64,000 nt of DNA, taken from JBAJNN01 sp036881905 (lineage in GTDB: Bacteria > Pseudomonadota > Alphaproteobacteria > Rhizobiales > Im1). Shown here in pieces: positions 26,483-35,708 of this stretch. Where the stretch lies: the NCBI GenBank assembly GCA_036881905.1, contig JBAJNN010000008.1, forward strand, positions 1 through 64,000, written 5' to 3'. Under the pieces are notes generated by a model. The model saw only the letters and a list, made by a program, of their open reading frames with translations, was not told the DNA's origin and made no database searches. A program made the translations under genes and the position numbers. Position 1 is the stretch's first letter. Each line of letters starts with the position of its first letter.

Positions 26483-28972
26483 TCATCCGTCATAATCCGC
26501 ATTAAGACCGTGCCGCCCGTTTATTCTCCCGCGACCGATACTGTTCTCGTTATCGGGCAAGGTCTCAGGTCGCCTATGTCCGCCCGAAACCGATGGCGCA
26601 TCCGCCTGCGACGGCCTTGCGGCGCGCGTCATCCACCTCGCCACCACGATACCACCGACGCTAAAAATCACAAAAGGCGACAGCCACAAGATATAGTATC
26701 GTGACTTGAAGGGCGGTTGCAACAACACGAAGTCACCATAGCGCGCGCTCATAAAAGCGAACACCTGATCGTCGCTGTCACCCGCGGTGAGCCTCTCGCG
26801 AACGATTCCGCGCAGAGTCTTCGCCAATGGCGCGTTTGAATCGGCGATCGACTGAGCCTGACAGACGGGGCAACGAAGTCGGGCTTCAATAGAACGCGCG
26901 CGACTTTCAACTGTTGGATCGGTAAGCCTCTCACCAGCTTCATAGGCCATGGTCGGGACCGACAGCACCGTCATTGTCACCGCCATAACGGCGACAAGGC
27001 CGGTCACGGCTCCGACTCTGCGCACGTGCGGCCACGTGCCGATACGATAACGCCGATCGGTGAGCGAAATCATGCCGCCCAAAGCCATGATTAGAGCACC
27101 AACCCAGATAAAGCCCGCCAGAGGATGGAAATAAAATCGCACCAGATGGCCGTCTTCACCCTCGCTCTGCCCCATCGCGACATAGAGATTGCCGGTCCAA
27201 AAGGCGTGGATTCCAACCTCCGACGTTATCCGGCGACCGGGCTTGTAGAGCCGCCTTGAGGCGGTGAGTTCGTCAAATTCACGACGACCGGCGACGATAC
27301 GGAAATGCCCCGCAGTGTCATAATAATTGGCGGCGTTCTCATGCGCCAACTCTTTGAAGGTGATCGACAGACCGGCGAACCGCACCGTTTCTCCAGGAGC
27401 CATGACGATTCTCATCTCCTGCCGCCAAGCCGTGGCGGCGACAATGCCCAAAACAATGACACCAAGACCGGCATGGGCGAGAGTCATGCCGATCATCGCG
27501 CGTGGCAGTTGCAACACTCGCCCGACAGCACCGCGTGGACCGGCGGAAAACAGGGCTGTTTTCGACGCAAGCCCCTGAAATGTCCCCGCGAGCAGCCACA
27601 GGCCGAGAGCCACGCCCAAGGGGGCCATGACCGAATGCCCATGGGCGATGGCGAAAGCGACGATGCCGGCAGTGAACGCGACCAGACCGGCGACCCATAA
27701 TGACCGTATGGTCGGCCAGATTCGCGCTGTTTTCCAGGGCAGCATCGGCCCGATCGGAACAAGCAATAAAAGTGGCAGGATCAGGGGAATGAAGGTCAAG
27801 TTGAAGTAGGGAGCGCCGACCGAAATTCTCTCACCGGTGATAGCCTCCGCCGCAAGGGGATAGAGCGTGCCGATAAAAACACTCGCCGCTGAGGAGCCAA
27901 GGACGAGGTTGTTGACGATCAACGCCCCCTCACAGCTGACCGGCGCAAACGGAGCCTTAGCCTTCAGGGACGGTGCGCGCCAGGCAAACAGGAGAAAACC
28001 ACCACCGATGAAGACACACATGATTGCCAGAATAAACAGGCCACGATCGGGATCGACGGCGAAAGCGTGAACCGAGGTCAAAACCCCGGAGCGCACGAGA
28101 AAAGTGCCGGCAAGACTGAGCGAGAAAGCGATGATCGCCAGAAGGACGGTCCATATTTTGAGTGCGTTGCGTTTCTCAAGGATGAGAGCCGAATGCAATA
28201 ACGCCGTTGTGGCAAGCCAGGGCATGAGGGCGGCATTCTCCACTGGATCCCAAAACCAGAAGCCTCCCCACCCCAATTCATAATAAGCCCACCACGATCC
28301 CATGGCCAACCCAAGAGTGAGAAAGATGAAGGCAGTCAATATCCAAGGCCGCATATATCGTGCAAAGGCCGCATCGACACGCCCCTCGATCAAAGCTGCG
28401 ATGGCAAAGGAAAACGTAACCGACAAGCCGACATAGCCGACATAGAGGCAAGGCGGATGGAAAGCGAGAGCGGGATCTTGCAAAACCGGATTGAGACCGC
28501 GCCCCTCGATCGGCGCCGGTTGAAGCCTTGTAAAGGGGTTTGAGGCGAGAAGGATAAACAAGAGGAAAGCCGCGGCGATCATGGCCTGCACGCTCAACAC
28601 CCGCGCTTTGAGGCCGGGGGGAAGGTTGCGGCCGAAAACCGCCACCAAACCGCCAAACAGCGCCAGAACCAACACCCACAGCATCATGGAGCCTTCATGA
28701 TTGCCCCACAGGCCAGTGATTTTGTAGAGTAACGGTTTGGCCGAATGGGAATTCGCCCAGACCATGGCGACAGAAAAATCAGAAACAACGAAGGCATGGA
28801 GCAGCACGGCGAAAGCAATAGCGATCAAAATCAACTGCATCATGGCGGAAGGAGGAGCCACAGCCATGAGCCTGTCATGGCAGCATTGTGCCCCGATAAG
28901 CGGTACAATCGCCTGATAAACCGCGACGGAGAACGCCAGAATCAGGGCAAAATGGCCGAGTTCAACGATCAT
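26483..28972 (-). CDS. Fused cytochrome c maturation protein CcmF-CcmH
   Basis: One frame of 829 residues joins two normally separate proteins. Residues 1 to about 648 are CcmF, with many transmembrane helices and the haem-handling WWD motif in WGGFWFWDPVENAALMPW. It ends with the usual GGMISLTDRRYRIG. CcmH follows at once: a signal-like helix (about 655-680), the thiol motif RCPVCQAQSIADSNAPLA (CxxC), the helical domain and a C-terminal membrane helix. Together they reduce apocytochrome c and ligate haem in the periplasm. A GTG at 27025 could start a separate CcmH, but has no ribosome binding site. The start overlaps the ccmE stop (ATGA). A stop lost by sequencing error is the main alternative. 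Confidence 0.88.
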   Translation of the reverse strand: MIVELGHFALILAFSVAVYQAIVPLIGAQCCHDRLMAVAPPSAMMQLILIAIAFAVLLHAFVVSDFSVAMVWANSHSAKPLLYKITGLWGNHEGSMMLWVLVLALFGGLVAVFGRNLPPGLKARVLSVQAMIAAAFLLFILLASNPFTRLQPAPIEGRGLNPVLQDPALAFHPPCLYVGYVGLSVTFSFAIAALIEGRVDAAFARYMRPWILTAFIFLTLGLAMGSWWAYYELGWGGFWFWDPVENAALMPWLATTALLHSALILEKRNALKIWTVLLAIIAFSLSLAGTFLVRSGVLTSVHAFAVDPDRGLFILAIMCVFIGGGFLLFAWRAPSLKAKAPFAPVSCEGALIVNNLVLGSSAASVFIGTLYPLAAEAITGERISVGAPYFNLTFIPLILPLLLLVPIGPMLPWKTARIWPTIRSLWVAGLVAFTAGIVAFAIAHGHSVMAPLGVALGLWLLAGTFQGLASKTALFSAGPRGAVGRVLQLPRAMIGMTLAHAGLGVIVLGIVAATAWRQEMRIVMAPGETVRFAGLSITFKELAHENAANYYDTAGHFRIVAGRREFDELTASRRLYKPGRRITSEVGIHAFWTGNLYVAMGQSEGEDGHLVRFYFHPLAGFIWVGALIMALGGMISLTDRRYRIGTWPHVRRVGAVTGLVAVMAVTMTVLSVPTMAYEAGERLTDPTVESRARSIEARLRCPVCQAQSIADSNAPLAKTLRGIVRERLTAGDSDDQVFAFMSARYGDFVLLQPPFKSRYYILWLSPFVIFSVGGIVVARWMTRAARPSQADAPSVSGGHRRPETLPDNENSIGRGRINGRHGLNADYDG

Positions 28973-29499
28973 TGAAGTCCCTCGCCTCGATCCGTCTTCT
29001 GCGCCATCTTGCCTTCATTTTCGCGTTCTCCCCTTTGTTTCAGCGCCTTGGCCATTGCTCGAGGCATATAGGTTTCGTCATGTTTGGCGAGAAGCCGATC
29101 AGCCACGAACACGCCATGATCGAGCCGCCCCTCGGCAACCACCCCCTGGCCCTCGGCAAACAAATCGGGCAAGGGCCGCAAACCGGTGAAAAGCACAGTC
29201 ACCTTTGTGGAGGCGTCTGTCAGCGAAAAACGCAGTCTTCCACCGCCAAGATGTTCAAGAGAGCCTTTTTTCACCATACCGCCAAGGCGAAAATAGTCGC
29301 TGGGCGACACGACCTTCGTCATGAGATCGCTTGGTGTGTAAAAAAACCTGATCTGGTCACTGAGGGTAAACAGCACCAGCCCCACGGCAAGGCCGAGGAA
29401 AACGAGGCTGTTGACCAGAAACAGCGCACGCCTGCGTTTTTGCTTGCGCAACCTTGCCGTTAAGTGGGTATTTTCATCGATGCTCAATATCAAAATCAA
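28969..29499 (-). CDS. ccmE: Cytochrome c maturation haem chaperone CcmE
   Basis: CcmE is a membrane-anchored periplasmic beta-barrel protein that carries haem from CcmABCD to CcmF. Visible are a basic N-terminus (LRKQKRRR), one transmembrane helix (LFLVNSLVFLGLAVGLVLF), the OB-fold domain and the haem-attaching histidine in LLAKHDETYMP. The start is uncertain: the frame runs back into ccmI without an ATG. I chose the TTG at 29499, just beyond the ccmI stop; TTG at 29493, 29487 or 29451 are possible. The C-terminal tail is charged (GERENEGKMAQKTDRGEG). It overlaps the ccmF/H start. Confidence 0.88.
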   Translation of the reverse strand: MILILSIDENTHLTARLRKQKRRRALFLVNSLVFLGLAVGLVLFTLSDQIRFFYTPSDLMTKVVSPSDYFRLGGMVKKGSLEHLGGGRLRFSLTDASTKVTVLFTGLRPLPDLFAEGQGVVAEGRLDHGVFVADRLLAKHDETYMPRAMAKALKQRGERENEGKMAQKTDRGEGLQ

Positions 29500-29510
29500 A
29501 TCCGATACGG

Positions 29511-30224
29511 CTATGGTCGAGGCGAAACGGCATTTTGCACGGATTCTATCCGTTTTGAAACCGTCTCCCGCCACGGCGCATCGGCCGGGCTTTCCGCGAG
29601 CAGAGCGCTCCACTCCTTGAGAGCTTGGCCATAGTCCGCGTTCTGGAAAGCCTCCACTCCCTTATAATAACGCGCTCTCGGCTCAAGCGGATCGAGCGCC
29701 AGGACCCGGCCGAAGACATTGCGCGCCTTTTTCGTCACGAAACCACCGGCGGCATAAACCAGCGCCTGCCCATAGCAGCTCAACAAATCTGCATCCGGCG
29801 GCGACAGGGCCACGGCGCGGGCAAAGGCCGCAGCGGCTTCGTCAAAACGCCCGAGACGTTCATAGGCCGGGGCCAAAACCCGAAAGCCGCGCTCGTCATC
29901 GGGATGGTCGGCAAGATGGCGTTCGGTCTCTTGGACAAGGGCTGCAAGATCATGGTCCACCAATGCTTGACGCAGGCGTTCGCCATGCGGCATGTCGGGC
30001 AGATCGGGCGAGCCGAGCCACAAATAGCCACCAAGAGCAATCGCGGGAACGAGTACCATGGCCGCAAACACCGCAGCGCCGCGAAATCGGACGGCATTGT
30101 GGTTGGTCAAATGGGTTAGCGCATGTGACGGGGCGGCGGTGGCAGCCTCGCCGCGCCCGAGCGGGCGCAGGAGAACACTTAAAACCCCGGCGGTCAGGAG
30201 AGCGAAAACAACCCAAAGCGCCAT
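29511..30224 (-). CDS. ccmI: Cytochrome c maturation protein CcmI (short form)
   Basis: CcmI delivers apocytochrome c to the CcmF/H ligation complex. An N-terminal helix (ALWVVFALLTAGVLSVLL), a second helix (about 50-70) and a periplasmic TPR domain (about 85-225, with DDERGFRVLAPAYERLGRFD and FARAVALSPPDADL) are present. At 237 residues it is shorter than common alphaproteobacterial forms. The cytoplasmic loop between the helices lacks the conserved region resembling VYRDQLAEIERD..GLI..EAE. Position at the head of ccmI-E-F/H supports the assignment. An ATG at 30224 starts it, 65 bases after the peptidase gene. Confidence 0.85.
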   Translation of the reverse strand: MALWVVFALLTAGVLSVLLRPLGRGEAATAAPSHALTHLTNHNAVRFRGAAVFAAMVLVPAIALGGYLWLGSPDLPDMPHGERLRQALVDHDLAALVQETERHLADHPDDERGFRVLAPAYERLGRFDEAAAAFARAVALSPPDADLLSCYGQALVYAAGGFVTKKARNVFGRVLALDPLEPRARYYKGVEAFQNADYGQALKEWSALLAESPADAPWRETVSKRIESVQNAVSPRP

Positions 30225-30289
30225 GAAGCTTCACTCCCAAATTACAGCCCGGACGGGGTTAGGATCAGACCCGTAAGGTCATCGGCATC

Positions 30290-31699
30290 TCAGCCTGAGG
30301 GCCTTATCGCGGCCAATTCGGCCAGAATCCGGATCCAGCTTCTGATCCCGCGATAAAAACTGGAAATCTCATATTTCTCATTCGGGCTGTGGATACGATC
30401 GTCGGGCAGACCGAAACCGACCATCAGACTATCCATCTTAAGAATCTCGCGCAATGAAGCGGCGATGGGGATCGAGCCGCCGCACCCCATCAGCACGGTC
30501 GGACGGGAAAATTCATCGTCGAGCGCCTTGACCGCACGTTTCAGATAGCGATTTTCGACCGGAATATCAATGGCCGGGCTGGCGGCATGATTGATGAATT
30601 CCACCTCGCAATCATCCGGAATCCGCCGGCGGACGAAATCGTGAAATGTCTCGCGTAGCGCTTCGGGGTTCTGATCGGGGACAAGGCGAAAGGAAATCTT
30701 CGCCGCCGCCTTGGCGGCAATGACGGTCTTGGTCCCCTCGCCGGTATAGCCCCCGACAATACCGTTGATGTCGCAGGCAGGCCTGGACCAGAGTTGCTCC
30801 AAAACGCTAAATCCGCTCTCGCCGGCGGGTCGCGATAAACCGACCTCGCCCAGAAAACCGCTCCCGGAGAAATCGAGCGCGTCCCATCGCACCTTGATGT
30901 CTGGCGATAACGGCGCGACATGATCGTAAAATCCCGCAATGGCGATCTGGCCGCCATCATCGTGCAATTGCCCAAGAATACGGGTGAGAACCCGAATCGG
31001 GTTGCGGGCCGGGCCGCCATAGAGGCCGGAATGAAGGTCCCTTGAAGGGCCGGTCACAACAATTTCCTCGGCAAGCAAACCGCGAAGTCGGGTCGAAATT
31101 GCCGGCGTCTCGCGATCCCACATATTGGTATCGCAGACCAATGCCACATCATGCGACAATTCCTCTGTGTTGGCCTCAAGGAAAGACCGCAGATTCGGGC
31201 TGCCCACCTCCTCCTCGCCCTCGATCAGAATGGTCACGGCGAGCGGCAATCGGCCCTTAACCTTGATCCAGGCCCGCACCGCCTCGAGAAAGGTCATGAG
31301 CTGGCCCTTGTCGTCCTGCGCGCCGCGTGCGACGATTCTGCCTCCACCATTTTTGTCTCTCACGATGCGCGGCTTGAAAGGGGGCGTGAGCCATTCATCA
31401 AGCGGATCGACCGGCTGGACGTCATAATGTCCGTAAAAAAACACATGCGAAACTGGGACAGATGTCCCGTTTGGCCTATAATGGGCAACGACCGCCGGGT
31501 GCCCGCCGGTTGGACGCACTGAAGCGTCGAAGCCCAGCGCGGTCAATTCATTCGCCAACCACTGTGCCCCGGCCAAACAATCGCCACTATGGGCCTGGTC
31601 GGTCGACACCGTCGGCAGCTTGAGCAAAGCGCATAAACGATCGAGACTGTGTTCGAGGTTTCGCTTGGCAAATGCCAGAATAGGCGATATTTCGGCCAT
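30290..31699 (-). CDS. M20-family metallopeptidase (dipeptidase)
   Basis: A cytosolic zinc peptidase of the M20 family, resembling carnosinase-type dipeptidases. Metal and catalytic motifs are FFYGHYDVQP (His, Asp), ARGAQDDKGQ (bridging Asp), ILIEGEEEVGSP (catalytic Glu pair) and VALVCDTNMW. A dimerisation domain lies between about 210 and 370 (DLHSGLYGG). The last metal histidine is in RIHSPNEKYE. Length about 469 residues is normal. I chose ATG 31699 over the TTG four codons earlier. It may cleave dipeptides imported by systems such as the Opp transporter of this window, but no link is shown. Confidence 0.9.
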   Translation of the reverse strand: MAEISPILAFAKRNLEHSLDRLCALLKLPTVSTDQAHSGDCLAGAQWLANELTALGFDASVRPTGGHPAVVAHYRPNGTSVPVSHVFFYGHYDVQPVDPLDEWLTPPFKPRIVRDKNGGGRIVARGAQDDKGQLMTFLEAVRAWIKVKGRLPLAVTILIEGEEEVGSPNLRSFLEANTEELSHDVALVCDTNMWDRETPAISTRLRGLLAEEIVVTGPSRDLHSGLYGGPARNPIRVLTRILGQLHDDGGQIAIAGFYDHVAPLSPDIKVRWDALDFSGSGFLGEVGLSRPAGESGFSVLEQLWSRPACDINGIVGGYTGEGTKTVIAAKAAAKISFRLVPDQNPEALRETFHDFVRRRIPDDCEVEFINHAASPAIDIPVENRYLKRAVKALDDEFSRPTVLMGCGGSIPIAASLREILKMDSLMVGFGLPDDRIHSPNEKYEISSFYRGIRSWIRILAELAAIRPSG

Positions 31700-31822
31700 T
31701 GTGTTGTCCAACGCCAGGGTTTAAGGGAAAAGACTAAGGTCGGATACGCCGACCCGACATCACGGTATTACAGCAATCATGCCGGAAATGCTCGAAAGAG
31801 GCAAGACATTTAGGGGCTGCCC

Positions 31823-33370
31823 GTGGAAAGCCTGATCCTTGCGAGAGACAGCCTTCAGGTTCACAAGCCGCCTCTGGCGTGGTCATCGAGATTTGTGCGC
31901 CATGGTTATCAGAATCTGCTGGTTTTGCGCGCTCAGATCAATCTCTATTATTTCTGGGAAAAACGCTGGTTTTTTATCGCCATGGCCATCGGGGCGGCGC
32001 TTTTGTCTCTGCCCCAGCCGGAGGCTCTGTCGCGTGACGGCATGATCATGCTGGCCATGTCGGCGGTGGTGACCGTTTTGTTCGTCACCCAGCCGGTGCC
32101 GTTGCCGACGGTGGCCTTGCTAATCATTATCGCTCAGGTGCTCCTCGTCGGGGTGGATTCGACGCGGGTCGCCAAAAATCTGATGACGGATTCGGTCCTG
32201 TTCATCATGGGTTCGCTCATGCTCGCGGTCGGTTTGGTCCGGCAAAAACTCGACAAACGTATTGCCTGGTTCATCGTTCGCATCACCGGGACACGCACTC
32301 TATCCGTCGGTTTCGGCATATCGGCGGTGTGCGGTGTTCTGGCCTCCTTCATCGGCGAGCACACGGTCGCGGCAATGATGTTGCCGGTCGGCATTTCCTT
32401 AATCCGGTTGACCTCGAACGACCCGGCGCGGATCAAAAACCTCACGGCCTTTATCCTGTTTTCCATAGTATTCGGCTGCACCACCGCCGGCATCGGCACC
32501 CCGTCGGGCGGGGCGCGTAATGCGATCATGATCGGCTATTGGCGTCAGTTTTTCTATGACCCGACTATTCCCGCCACCGGGCGTTATCTGGTCGATTATA
32601 CCAGCTGGATGGTCCATGGCTATCCTCTGTTTATACTACAATTACTGTTTGTAACCCCTATCCTTTATTTTACCTTTAAACCCGAACGCGCGGAAATGGC
32701 CCGCGCCATCGCTAGATTGCGCATGCAGATCCAGGCGGAAGGACCAATGAGGGCCAATGGCTGGCTCAGCATAGCCCTGTTCGCCCTGACCACGGCCGGC
32801 TGGATCGCCCTGTCGCAGGATCTTGGCATGGGCACGATAGCGCTGATGGGAGCCGCCGCCTTTCTCGTCACTGGTCTGATCCGCTGGGAAGACATCAATT
32901 CAGGGGTTAATTGGGGCGTGGTGTGGCTTTATGCCGCCGCCATATCGCTTGGCGTGGAAATGCAGGCGACCGGCGCCGCCCAATGGGCCGCCAACAGCAT
33001 CATCGATCTGTTCGGAGCATACGGGCTGACCCATGGCGCGGGCCTCATCATCATCACCGCGCTGCTCACCACTCTTATCGCCAATACCATGGCGCCTGGC
33101 GCCGCCGTCGCCGTGATCGGCCCCATTATTTTGCGAATCGCGGCGCTCTGCCATGAAGACCCGCTGATTATCGGCTTCGTCACCGCATTCGCCTCGGCGT
33201 TTTCCTATCTCGCGGTTGCCAGTTCCCCGGCCTCAACCATTGTTTTTTCCTCAGGATATCTTAAAATTAGCGACTTTCTTCGCGTCGGCTGGCGCATGGC
33301 CATTCCCTCCTGCATCATGCTGGTGCTGCTGGCGCGCTTCGTATGGCCTTATTTCAGCAACGGGCAATAG
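31823..33370 (+). CDS. SLC13 (DASS) family sodium/anion symporter
   Basis: An inner membrane protein of 515 residues with about 12 hydrophobic segments and a polar N-terminal 45 residues. The repeated hairpin motifs of the divalent anion:sodium symporters are visible: LASFIGEHTVAAMMLPVGISL (an SNT-like site in altered form) in the first half and TLIANTMAPGAAVAVIGPI in the second. Substrates are probably dicarboxylates or sulfate; the sequence does not decide. The start is GTG 31823 with AGGGG about seven bases upstream. A universal stress protein gene follows after 44 bases and is probably co-transcribed. Confidence 0.88.
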   Translation: MESLILARDSLQVHKPPLAWSSRFVRHGYQNLLVLRAQINLYYFWEKRWFFIAMAIGAALLSLPQPEALSRDGMIMLAMSAVVTVLFVTQPVPLPTVALLIIIAQVLLVGVDSTRVAKNLMTDSVLFIMGSLMLAVGLVRQKLDKRIAWFIVRITGTRTLSVGFGISAVCGVLASFIGEHTVAAMMLPVGISLIRLTSNDPARIKNLTAFILFSIVFGCTTAGIGTPSGGARNAIMIGYWRQFFYDPTIPATGRYLVDYTSWMVHGYPLFILQLLFVTPILYFTFKPERAEMARAIARLRMQIQAEGPMRANGWLSIALFALTTAGWIALSQDLGMGTIALMGAAAFLVTGLIRWEDINSGVNWGVVWLYAAAISLGVEMQATGAAQWAANSIIDLFGAYGLTHGAGLIIITALLTTLIANTMAPGAAVAVIGPIILRIAALCHEDPLIIGFVTAFASAFSYLAVASSPASTIVFSSGYLKISDFLRVGWRMAIPSCIMLVLLARFVWPYFSNGQ

Positions 33371-33414
33371 GGCCGATTTGTAAACACTATTCGCTATCGC
33401 AAGGGCCAGATACT

Positions 33415-34470
33415 ATGTCCTCGCTGTTCAGAAGAGACGGAAAAGCCGGGCAAAAATACAAGGGCGGCCTCCTTGGCGGGCTGCTTCACCCCGGGAATGC
33501 CACGCCAAACGCAACGGACGATCCGCAAAAACAAAGGCGCAAGCGGTTCCGCATTCTTACCTGCATCGACGGCAGCGAGGACGCATTCGCCACTCTTCGT
33601 CTGGCCGCGCGTTTCGCGACGAACAAAGAGTGTGACGTCATCGTGCTTTATGTCCGTTCGCTCGATCACGGCTTCACATCAGGCGGTTTACAGCCGCGCG
33701 TGGCCCGGCAGAACATGCTCAACTGGGGTTTCGACGCGCCAGGGGTGCGCATTCTCAAACAGGCCGGCGACATTTTGCGCGAAGAAGGGTTGGCATTCGA
33801 TGACTGGCCGGTTCGCTCAACCCATACCGATGTCTGGGGCGATCCTCTGGGCGACAACAAGATCGAATATCACGACGAGGCTAACGGACAAAGCGTCATT
33901 CTTAAGCTCAAAACCTCGTTCAGCCCGGCAAACGGCATTCTCGACCAGTATGAGCTCGGCCCCTATAATCTGATCATCGTCGGCGAACCGAGTCGCTGGC
34001 GCGGCGAATTCAGGTCGTTCCTCGACGCCGGCGTAACCCAGAAAATTACCATGCGGGCGCCCTGCTCAGTTTTGGTGACGCGCAAGGCAAGTCTTGCCAA
34101 AACCGGATTTTTCATCTGCACCGATGGTTCGGCACGCTCACTCGATGCGCTTAGACGCGCTGGCGTTCTGGCCCACAAGACCCACAACCCGATCACCTTA
34201 TATTCCGTCTCGCCGACGCTGGAAAGTCGCGCCATCGCCCATAAACGCATCGAAAAAGCGCAACACAGCCTTGAGAGCATGGGCATCAAAGTTGACGATA
34301 CCCGCATCGGCATCGGCGATCCGGCGCGGCGCATCATTCGTCATGGCTCGGGCCATCGCCTCATTGTTGTTTGTGACGAGGGCCGCAATTGCCTGACCCG
34401 GATTCTCAAACGCTCGGTCGTCTATGAGGTGGTGCGCCGGGCGCGCACCTCGGTTCTGGATGTGCGCTGA
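33415..34470 (+). CDS. Universal stress protein, UspA family (tandem-domain)
   Basis: The 351-residue protein has two Usp-like units. The first starts near 45 (FRILTCIDGSEDAFATLRLAAR) and the second near 225 (GFFICTDGSARSLDALRRAG). The second keeps a late segment RRIIRHGSGHRLIVVCDEGRN resembling the nucleotide-binding end. The N-terminal 40 residues are basic and polar. The ATG at 33415 is preferred because the family core begins shortly after it; the frame itself opens earlier inside the transporter gene. Co-occurrence with the anion transporter suggests a regulatory or stress-linked role for transport, as an inference. Confidence 0.82.
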   Translation: MSSLFRRDGKAGQKYKGGLLGGLLHPGNATPNATDDPQKQRRKRFRILTCIDGSEDAFATLRLAARFATNKECDVIVLYVRSLDHGFTSGGLQPRVARQNMLNWGFDAPGVRILKQAGDILREEGLAFDDWPVRSTHTDVWGDPLGDNKIEYHDEANGQSVILKLKTSFSPANGILDQYELGPYNLIIVGEPSRWRGEFRSFLDAGVTQKITMRAPCSVLVTRKASLAKTGFFICTDGSARSLDALRRAGVLAHKTHNPITLYSVSPTLESRAIAHKRIEKAQHSLESMGIKVDDTRIGIGDPARRIIRHGSGHRLIVVCDEGRNCLTRILKRSVVYEVVRRARTSVLDVR

Positions 34471-34519
34471 CATTAATCTCTAGAAAGGCCCCGGCTGCTC
34501 CCATTTACCCCCTGGGCCT

Positions 34520-35623
34520 CTATTCCACCACAATCTCCGGAAATGGCCTCGCGTTATCATGATTGTCTGCTTCAAGCCCGGCCCAAAGCTGAGCGGCCAT
34601 ATCGCGAAAAATTCGTGCGTGAGGACTGTCCGGGTCGCTGACGATGATCGGCCGACCCTGGTCGCTGCGTTCACGCAAGAGGCGATCGAGCGGCACTTCG
34701 CCCAAAAATTCGACGCCAAGCCTGCCGGCTTCTCCACGCGCGCCGCCATGGCCGAAAATCTCTGAGCGCGCACCGCAGTGCGGACACAAAAAATAGCTCA
34801 TATTTTCGACGAGACCGAGGACCGGCACATCGACGCGGCGAAACATGTTCAATCCTCTTCGCGCATCGACGAGAGCAAGATCCTGCGGCGTAGACACGAT
34901 CACCGCGCCTGCCAGCTTCACCTTCTGGGCCATGGTCAGTTGCGCATCTCCCGTGCCGGGCGGCATATCGACGACCAGCACATCGAGACGGCCCCAGGCA
35001 ACACTTCGCAACATTCGGTCGAGAGCGGAAATCACCATCGGCCCGCGCCAGATCACCGGAGTCTCCTCGCCGACGAGAAATCCCATCGACATCGCCTTGA
35101 CACCGAAGACCATCGGGGGGGTCAACACGCGCTCGCGGCTTTCCGGCATGGGGGTATCGCCGAGGCCGAGAAGACGCGGCATGGAGGGCCCGTAAATATC
35201 GGCATCGAGAATACCAACCTTGAGACCAAGCTTTGCCAGGCCAAGGGCCAGATTGACCGCCACGGTTGATTTGCCGACTCCCCCCTTGCCCGAGGCCACG
35301 GCAATGGTTCTCTCAACCCCCGGCACATCAATGGCGGAACGGCCCGCCCGGCGAGGCTTTGCCGACCCGCCAGGCCTATGCGCGGTGAGAACCACATTGA
35401 CCCGGTTCACCCCTTCCATTTGCCCGACCGCATGCTCGGCGGCCTCGCGCATGGGTTCCAGCTCAGCGGCTCTTTCCTTGTCAATATTCAGTGCGAAAGC
35501 CACCACGCCATCCCTGATGACGATTTCCGAGACCAGACCAAGCGAGATAAGGTCGCTTTTGCCGTCGGGGCCCGCGATTTTCGCCAGTTGGCGGTAAATC
35601 TGTTCCTTTGATACGGTCATCAT
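34520..35623 (-). CDS. Mrp/NBP35-type P-loop iron-sulfur cluster carrier (ApbC)
   Basis: The N-terminal DUF59/MIP18-like domain (1-85) is followed by a deviant Walker A ATPase ASGKGGVGKSTVAVNLAL (about 108). Other motifs are VDMPPGTGDAQLT and the CPHC pair near 270 that binds a cluster between two subunits. It transfers 4Fe-4S clusters to apoproteins in the cytoplasm. The length of 367 residues is standard. It starts at ATG 35623 after GGGAAAAACA. It converges on the universal stress protein gene. Confidence 0.93.
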   Translation of the reverse strand: MMTVSKEQIYRQLAKIAGPDGKSDLISLGLVSEIVIRDGVVAFALNIDKERAAELEPMREAAEHAVGQMEGVNRVNVVLTAHRPGGSAKPRRAGRSAIDVPGVERTIAVASGKGGVGKSTVAVNLALGLAKLGLKVGILDADIYGPSMPRLLGLGDTPMPESRERVLTPPMVFGVKAMSMGFLVGEETPVIWRGPMVISALDRMLRSVAWGRLDVLVVDMPPGTGDAQLTMAQKVKLAGAVIVSTPQDLALVDARRGLNMFRRVDVPVLGLVENMSYFLCPHCGARSEIFGHGGARGEAGRLGVEFLGEVPLDRLLRERSDQGRPIIVSDPDSPHARIFRDMAAQLWAGLEADNHDNARPFPEIVVE

Positions 35624-35708
35624 TGTTTTTCCCGGGCCAGGTGAGACGTAGACTCATCAACACATGCATTATGCAAAAAACCCAATCGGAACGCCGCTTA
35701 AGCTGTTT

